64,000 nucleotides of DNA from JARRKU01 sp050288425 (GTDB lineage: Bacteria > Desulfobacterota > Desulfobacteria > Desulfobacterales > Desulfosarcinaceae), in assembly GCA_050288425.1 (NCBI GenBank), contig JBNKDU010000057.1, positions 1 to 64,000 on the forward strand, given 5' to 3'. Numbering within the stretch: the stretch's first letter is position 1; every line of letters starts with the position of its first letter. The position numbers were made by a program, and so were the translations under genes. Of this stretch, positions 59,023 through 64,000 are shown one piece after another. The notes under the pieces were generated by a model. It saw only the letters and a program-made list of their open reading frames with translations, was not told where the DNA came from and made no database searches.

Positions 59023-59648
59023 TGAATCGACTGAAAAGAATATTCTTCCGGCGGGCGCGGTTCGGAAGGCCGGCGGTGACGGGGATCCTGGCCGCCGTCC
59101 TCGTTTCGGGACTGCTCCTGGAGATGTCGCCGGCGGCGGAGGATCCGGAGCTTCGGTTCAAGGAGCTGGGCGTTACCCGCATTCCCGACATTCCGCCGCC
59201 GATGGATTTCGAACTTCCCGATTTGGAGGGCCGGCGGGTTCGGCTTTCGGAACTGAAGGGCAAGGTGGTGGTGATCAACTTCTGGACCACCTGGTGCCCC
59301 AGCTGCCGCATCGAGATGCCGGACCTGGAAAAACTGCATCAGCATTTCAGGGACAGGGAACTCGTCCTGCTGGCGGTGGACCTGCGCGAATCCCGGCAGA
59401 TGGTCCGGAAGTATTTCCAGGATCGCAAGCTCAACTTCACCGCCCTGCTGGACGGGGACGGGGAGGTGGGACGCAGTTTCGGCATCCGGTCCATTCCCAC
59501 GACTTTCATCATCGACAAAAGCGGCGGAATGGTCGGCAAGGCCTTCGGCGCCCGCCAGTGGGGCGGCGACCGCTCTTTTTCTTTATTCGAATATCTGCTT
59601 TCCGCCACATCGTCTCCGCAAGACGACGGCAAAGACACCTCCCGGTAA
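59022..59648 (+). CDS. TlpA/ResA-type periplasmic thioredoxin
   Basis: A 208-residue protein. The start overlaps ccdA by one base (TGATG). An N-terminal helix (AVTGILAAVLVSGLLLEM) anchors or exports it. The active site is NFWTTWCPSCRIEMPDLEKL and the cis-proline loop is IRSIPTTFIIDKSG. It should receive electrons from CcdA and reduce cytochrome or copper-site cysteines of the neighbouring proteins. Confidence 0.92.
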   Translation: MNRLKRIFFRRARFGRPAVTGILAAVLVSGLLLEMSPAAEDPELRFKELGVTRIPDIPPPMDFELPDLEGRRVRLSELKGKVVVINFWTTWCPSCRIEMPDLEKLHQHFRDRELVLLAVDLRESRQMVRKYFQDRKLNFTALLDGDGEVGRSFGIRSIPTTFIIDKSGGMVGKAFGARQWGGDRSFSLFEYLLSATSSPQDDGKDTSR

Positions 59649-59654
59649 GTACGC

Positions 59655-61589
59655 ATGCAAAGAAAGACCGCCTCGATCCTGATCGTCCTCTTGTTGATCG
59701 CCGCCCTGGCCATCCCCCTGGCGGTGCGATTCGTGCCCCGCGCGCCGCAGACCCGCACCATCGATCTGGAAGCCCACAAATATGGCTACAGCCCGGCGCG
59801 CATCCACGTCAACCGGGGCGATACCATCATATTCAAGCCCACGTCCAAGGATGTCACCCACGGATTCCTGCTGGACGGCTACGACCTGGAGTTTACCATC
59901 AAACAGGAAGGCATCGCCTTCCTGAAATACCTCTGGGAAGATGACGAGGGCAAATCCCACGCGGATTGGGACAAGGTCAGCGAGATCGAAATGACCGCCG
60001 ACCGGGCCGGAAAATTCGTCTTTCGCTGCACCCAGACCTGCGGCAACCTGCACCCCTTCATGACCGGCGAACTCATCGTGGGGCCCAACACCGCCTATCA
60101 TCTGGCGGTGTCGCTCTCCATCTGGCTGACCCTCGGCCTCCTGCTCTGGTGGGCCTCGAAGACCGGCGGACAGGCACGCCCGGTGGGCGCCCGTCGCCGT
60201 AATCTATTGAAATCATTGCCATTACTTGATAAAATCGTGCGGTCGCGCAGTTTTCATTTCTGGGTGATCGTACCCAACCTGGTGGTCTTCTACCTGTTTA
60301 TCCTGAGCGCCTTCTGGGGCAGCCCGGTGGGCAACCGCAACATCGCCATCATCTTCGTGTGGATTTTGTGGTGGTTCGCCTTGAAGGCGATCTTCGTCCC
60401 CCTGGGCGCCCGGCTGTGGTGCATGATCTGCCCGCTGCCGGCGCCGGCGGAATGGATCAGCCGCCGGACCTTGACCGCCGTCCGTTATCTGCAGAAACCC
60501 TTCAAGGGGTTGCACCACCGCTTTCTCGGTCTCCAGAAGGATTGGCCCCGGCGGTTGCGCAACATGCGGCTGCAAAACCTCATCTTCATGACCATGATCT
60601 CCTTCGGCATCATCCTCATCACCCGGCCCCTGGCCACGGCTTCCCTCTTCTTGCTGATCCTGGTCACCACCCTCATCCTGGCGCTTTTTTTCCGGCGCCG
60701 GGTATTTTGCCAGTATCTCTGCCCGGTGGGCGGTTTCCTGGGCAACTACGCCATGGCCTCGGTCACCGAAGTGCGGATAATCGACCCCCAGGTCTGTAAA
60801 AACCATAAAGACAAGGCCTGCGTGTGCGGCAGTCCCGAGGGATGGGGCTGTCCGTGGAACCAGTATCCGGGCACCATGGACCGCAACACCCATTGCGGTT
60901 TCTGCATGGAGTGCATCAAGAGCTGCCCCAAGGACAACATCGGTGTGTTCGTGCGCCCCTTCGGCTCAGACCCGGGCCTCAAGAGCAAGGACGAGATGGC
61001 CAATGTCCTCCTCATGCTGGCCGTGGCCATCGCCTTCAGCGTCACCATGCTGGGCCCCTGGGGCTGGATCAAGACGGCGGCCAATGTCACCGAGAGCCGC
61101 CAACTGCTTCCCTTTCTCGGCTATGTCGCCTCATTGTGGTCCCTGGCGCTGGTGATCTTTCCGGGCCTGTTCAAATGGACGGCCCGCTGGGGAGGCCGGC
61201 TGGCCGGCCATCCGGCCACCGACGACAAACTGATGCTCCAGGCGGCCTATTCCCTGATTCCGGTGGGAATCTTCGCCTGGATCGCATTCTCGCTGCCCTC
61301 GGTGCTGGTCAATTACAGCTACCTGCTGGTGGTGCTCTCCGACCCCTTCGGATTCGGGTGGAACCTGTTCGGCACGGCGGATTTCCACTACGCGCCCTTT
61401 TTCCCCGAGTGGATTCCCATGATTCAGGGAATCCTGCTGCTCGTCGGCCTCTTCCTGGGCATTCGCCAGGGGTTGCGCGCTATCGCGGACCCCATCGAGG
61501 GCAATCGGGCCAAGGCCCTGGCCATGCTTCCGCCGGCCCTCTTCGCCCTTTCGGCCGTCAACTGTCTGTTGAAGCTGTACATGGGGTAA
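59655..61589 (+). CDS. CuA cupredoxin fused to NosR/NapH-type polyferredoxin membrane protein
   Basis: A 644-residue fusion. Residues 1-25 form a membrane anchor, and about 35-140 a cupredoxin with a complete CuA motif, CTQTCGNLHPFM (Cys125, Cys129, His133, Met136) plus His in DVTHGFLLDG. From about 150 there are eight or more membrane helices with two CxxxCP motifs (LWCMICPLPAPAEW and FCQYLCPVGGFLGN) typical of NosR/NapH, and a 4Fe-4S site (CGFCMECIKSCPKD). NosR/NapH proteins move electrons across the membrane from quinol or cytoplasmic donors. The direct fusion of CuA to this module is unusual, and no nosZ or napA is nearby. It lies 6 bases after the thioredoxin gene. Confidence 0.85.
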   Translation: MQRKTASILIVLLLIAALAIPLAVRFVPRAPQTRTIDLEAHKYGYSPARIHVNRGDTIIFKPTSKDVTHGFLLDGYDLEFTIKQEGIAFLKYLWEDDEGKSHADWDKVSEIEMTADRAGKFVFRCTQTCGNLHPFMTGELIVGPNTAYHLAVSLSIWLTLGLLLWWASKTGGQARPVGARRRNLLKSLPLLDKIVRSRSFHFWVIVPNLVVFYLFILSAFWGSPVGNRNIAIIFVWILWWFALKAIFVPLGARLWCMICPLPAPAEWISRRTLTAVRYLQKPFKGLHHRFLGLQKDWPRRLRNMRLQNLIFMTMISFGIILITRPLATASLFLLILVTTLILALFFRRRVFCQYLCPVGGFLGNYAMASVTEVRIIDPQVCKNHKDKACVCGSPEGWGCPWNQYPGTMDRNTHCGFCMECIKSCPKDNIGVFVRPFGSDPGLKSKDEMANVLLMLAVAIAFSVTMLGPWGWIKTAANVTESRQLLPFLGYVASLWSLALVIFPGLFKWTARWGGRLAGHPATDDKLMLQAAYSLIPVGIFAWIAFSLPSVLVNYSYLLVVLSDPFGFGWNLFGTADFHYAPFFPEWIPMIQGILLLVGLFLGIRQGLRAIADPIEGNRAKALAMLPPALFALSAVNCLLKLYMG

Positions 61590-61945
61590 AAGCCCGACCG
61601 AACCCGTTTTGAATCCGGGTCACCGGCATTGCCGATGGCGGCTCCACCCGACTCCTCACAGCGAAATCACGCCTTCGAATCTCCAATCCACCTACGGCGT
61701 GCGTAGGCAATGGATCACCCACCGATAGAAAGTTATTAAGTTAAGAACGTCCCCTAAAGATCCATAATAAGTTAATTAGTTAGCAACGTCCCCTATATTG
61801 CTCTTTACTTGGAATTGCGGATGGAGTAAGCAGACGCGACGCGCGGCTTACGCCTTTTTTCGCGAACGCGGGAGGATGCGCGCGGCTTACGCATGCACGT
61901 GCCGGCCAATGTGCCGATATCAATAGATTTTGAACGGAGGAGTGG
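61590..61945. other. Gene-less stretch with short direct repeats
   Basis: No gene is supported in these 356 bases. AGTTAAGAACGTCCCCTA (61739-61756) recurs as AGTTAGCAACGTCCCCTA (61778-61795), and GCGCGGCTTACGC occurs at 61841-61853 and 61880-61892. Both pairs are spaced by exactly 39 bases. The meaning is unclear. Confidence 0.5.
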
Positions 61946-62914
61946 ATGGCATTCTCAAGCAGACCGAATCGAAGTTGGCTTGTGTTGTTGGTATTGCTGG
62001 CAGCGGTGTTTATACCCGTCACCGCCGCCGCAACCGATGCTGCGCCGGTGACCGAAGATGACGGCCATAGCTGGTGGTTCTGGCCGTTGATCCTATTGGT
62101 TGTCACCTTTATCATGGGAATTTTCGCCGTGCTGGGGGGGGTCGGCGGCGGGGTTTTGTTCGTTCCCATCATCAGCGGCTTTTTCCCGTTCCACCTGGAC
62201 TTCGTGCGCGGCACCGGGCTGTTGGTGGCCCTGGCCGGCGCCCTGGCGGCCGGTCCGGGACTGCTCAAGGCCAACCTGGCCAGCCTGCGGCTGGCGATTC
62301 CGGTGGCCCTGATCGCCTCCACCTGCGCCATCGCGGGCGCCATGCTCGGCCTGGCGCTTCCCACCAATGTCATTCAGACCTGTCTCGGGGCCACCATCCT
62401 GGGCATTTGCGTGTTGATTCTAACGGCCAGGAAGTCCGAACTGCCCAACGTCCAAAAGGCGGACCGGCTCTCCTCGGCATTGGCCATCTGCGGCGTCTAC
62501 AGTGAAGCCAGCAGCGGCAAGGTCATCGATTGGAAAATCCATCGCACCCCCCTTGGATTGGGCCTGTTTGTCATCATCGGGATCATGGCCGGCATGTTCG
62601 GCCTGGGAGCCGGATGGGCCAATGTGCCGGTGCTGAACCTCCTCATGGGAGCGCCCTTGAAGATCAGCGTGGCCACGAGCAAATTCCTGCTTTCCATCAC
62701 CGACACTTCGGCCGCCTGGATCTATATGAACAAAGGCTGCGTGCTGCCGATGATGGTGGTGCCTTCGCTGGTGGGGATCATGCTGGGATCCTTCGTCGGC
62801 GTCTGGCTGCTCAAACTGGCCAAACCGACCTTCATCCGCTGGATGGTGATCACCATCCTGGCCTTTGCCGGTGTGAAGGCGTTGACAAAAGGTCTCGGCA
62901 TCACTCTATTTTAA
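61946..62914 (+). CDS. TauE/SafE-family membrane transporter
   Basis: A 322-residue protein with eight or nine hydrophobic segments; CGGAGG precedes the start. The two family repeats are visible: GIFAVLGGVGGGVLFVPIIS and GIMAGMFGLGAGWANVPVLN. TauE/SafE proteins export sulfite or organosulfonates, or import related anions. A charged loop in the middle (ASSGKVIDWKIHRTPLG) is typical of the longer members. It is followed by a DUF1634 gene, a common pairing. Confidence 0.9.
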   Translation: MAFSSRPNRSWLVLLVLLAAVFIPVTAAATDAAPVTEDDGHSWWFWPLILLVVTFIMGIFAVLGGVGGGVLFVPIISGFFPFHLDFVRGTGLLVALAGALAAGPGLLKANLASLRLAIPVALIASTCAIAGAMLGLALPTNVIQTCLGATILGICVLILTARKSELPNVQKADRLSSALAICGVYSEASSGKVIDWKIHRTPLGLGLFVIIGIMAGMFGLGAGWANVPVLNLLMGAPLKISVATSKFLLSITDTSAAWIYMNKGCVLPMMVVPSLVGIMLGSFVGVWLLKLAKPTFIRWMVITILAFAGVKALTKGLGITLF

Positions 62915-62949
62915 TAGAAAAACATTCAAGTCGATAGGAGATGGCGGCT

Positions 62950-63378
62950 ATGGCGGAACAAAACACCCCGACCTTGAAAGCGACGGAAGAGCAGTTGCTT
63001 TATGCGAGGATTCTCGAAAGAGGGATGTTCTTCGGTCTCATCCTGCTTCTGGTGACTTTTGCGATCTACGCCTTCGGCATCATGAAACCGTATATCCCGT
63101 TGCGGGAAATCTCCCGATACTGGTCTCTCAGTGTCAGCGACTATCTGCACGTGGCCCATGTCGAAGCGGGCTGGACATGGCTCGGGATGCTCAAATACGG
63201 CGATTTTATCAACTTCATTCCCATCGCCATTCTCGCCGGCGTCACCATGTTCTGCTACCTGTCCATCGTGCCCACCCTGTGGCGCAAAAAAGACATCGTC
63301 TACGCGATCCTGGCCTTGCTGGAAGCGATCATCCTGCTGGTTGCCGCCAGTGGAATTCTGGGCGGCGGCGGGCATTAG
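62950..63378 (+). CDS. DUF1634-family membrane protein
   Basis: A 142-residue protein with three hydrophobic segments (FFGLILLLVTFAIYAFG, FINFIPIAILAGVTMFCYL, VYAILALLEAIILLVAASGI). The start at 62950 is 10 bases after AGGAG; an ATG at 62941 touches it and is less likely. DUF1634 proteins accompany TauE/SafE transporters and may be accessory subunits. Function unproven. Confidence 0.82.
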   Translation: MAEQNTPTLKATEEQLLYARILERGMFFGLILLLVTFAIYAFGIMKPYIPLREISRYWSLSVSDYLHVAHVEAGWTWLGMLKYGDFINFIPIAILAGVTMFCYLSIVPTLWRKKDIVYAILALLEAIILLVAASGILGGGGH

Positions 63379-63422
63379 GCAATGACCGCATCGCGATCTG
63401 CACCACACAGAAGGGAGTAAGG

Positions 63423-63980
63423 ATGCCCCTCAAGAAAAAAATAAAGGATATCATGATCCCCATCGAAAAATACGCGGTGGTGGATCCGGAAGCCACGCTG
63501 CAGGATGCCATCGTGAATCTTCGCGGCTCATTTTGCACACTGGAGGATGCCGGCTTTTGCGACGAAGCCGGCCCCAGCACCATGCTGGTGGTGGATCAGA
63601 ACGGGAAGTTAAACGGCGTTCTCGATTTCGGAAGCGTGCTGCGCGTGCTGGTTCCGGAAGTCGCCGGCAGGCTGAGTGAAAAGCTGGCCGCCCTGGAGGT
63701 CTCCGTGGTGTTCGCCCAGGCCGGCGCCGAAGAGCTCGACCAATCCAGGGAAGGCGTGGCCGCCCGGGTCATCAAGAACGCCCAGGTCAAGGTCAAAGAG
63801 GTCATGCTCAAGAACCTGGGACGCCTCGACGTGAACGACAGGCTGCTGGAGGCCCTCAAACTGATGTTCCGGAAGAAATTGACCATGCTTCCGGTTTACG
63901 ATGAAGATCGATTGGTGGGCATCGTCCGCGATGCGGATCTTTTCCTGGAGGTGGCCGATATCGTTCTGCAAAAGACCTGA
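63423..63980 (+). CDS. Tandem CBS-domain protein
   Basis: A 185-residue cytoplasmic protein with two CBS domains: KDIMIPIEKYAVVDPEATLQ and MLVVDQNGKLNGVLDFG in the first, VKEVMLKNLGRLDVNDRLLE and MLPVYDEDRLVGIVRDADLF in the second. GGGAG precedes the start at 63423. CBS pairs bind adenine nucleotides and regulate partners. It follows the transporter and DUF1634 genes and may gate the transporter (inference). Confidence 0.88.
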   Translation: MPLKKKIKDIMIPIEKYAVVDPEATLQDAIVNLRGSFCTLEDAGFCDEAGPSTMLVVDQNGKLNGVLDFGSVLRVLVPEVAGRLSEKLAALEVSVVFAQAGAEELDQSREGVAARVIKNAQVKVKEVMLKNLGRLDVNDRLLEALKLMFRKKLTMLPVYDEDRLVGIVRDADLFLEVADIVLQKT

Positions 63981-64000
63981 CCGAACAGACCATTCCAATA

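Noticed and set aside
1..64000. tRNA, rRNA or CRISPR arrays
   Set aside because: I saw no cloverleaf with a recognisable T-loop, no rRNA sequence and no regularly spaced repeat array; weak tRNAs could be missed by eye.

Overview
The window looks like a chromosome segment of an anaerobic, GC-rich Desulfobacterota-type bacterium (sulfate-reducer relative). This is inferred from gene content, not from a marker gene: a tungsten-type aldehyde:ferredoxin oxidoreductase, an ETF:menaquinone oxidoreductase, two MttB-family methyltransferases, many Fe-S proteins, several sigma-54 promoters and two genes that appear to decode UGA as selenocysteine.

Region 1 (1-7840, minus strand) holds a sarcosine-oxidase-like set in the order soxB-soxD-soxA-soxG, then an FAD oxidoreductase and an etfB-etfA pair that runs off the left edge. 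A divergent AT-rich intergenic region (7841-8086) separates it from an RpiR-family repressor and a sigma-54 activator (8087-10579). Region 2 (11015-39885, plus strand) is one long catabolic block: a four-cluster ferredoxin with a tungsten AOR, an FAD oxidoreductase, an MttB-family methyltransferase, a complete branched-chain-type ABC transporter, a dimethylglycine/sarcosine dehydrogenase-like fusion, a second EtfBA with its membrane quinone reductase, a second MttB relative, the full glycine cleavage system (T, H, PA, PB, L), an ACT regulator, a GFA-type enzyme and a DUF1638-hydantoinase fusion. A strong terminator lies at 39988-40030. Together these could import a methylated amine such as glycine betaine, strip methyl groups stepwise to glycine, pass electrons through ETF to menaquinone, and cleave the glycine. 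The substrate is inferred.

Region 3 (40111-44322) holds arsM, a vapBC pair, small membrane and YHS proteins, and a GrdB-family gene with an in-frame TGA in a UxxC motif followed by a SECIS-like hairpin. Region 4 (44587-47801) is a small integron-type cassette array without an integrase: three to four attC-like sites separate minus-strand cassette genes, including a macro-TIR fusion. A possible group II intron remnant lies on its upstream side.

Region 5 (47802-63980) starts with a Ser/Thr kinase and PP2C phosphatase pair. It continues with metal-stress-like envelope proteins, a second selenoprotein candidate next to a thioredoxin, and a redox cluster with a CuA protein, a five-heme cytochrome, a blue-copper-like protein, CcdA, a TlpA-type thioredoxin and a CuA-polyferredoxin fusion. 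It ends with a TauE-type exporter, a DUF1634 protein and a CBS protein. Four sigma-54 promoters in regions 3 and 5 each carry a GGGTAA..TTACCC-like inverted repeat, or a half of one, about 105-130 bp upstream, which suggests one shared regulon. Its activator is not in the window.
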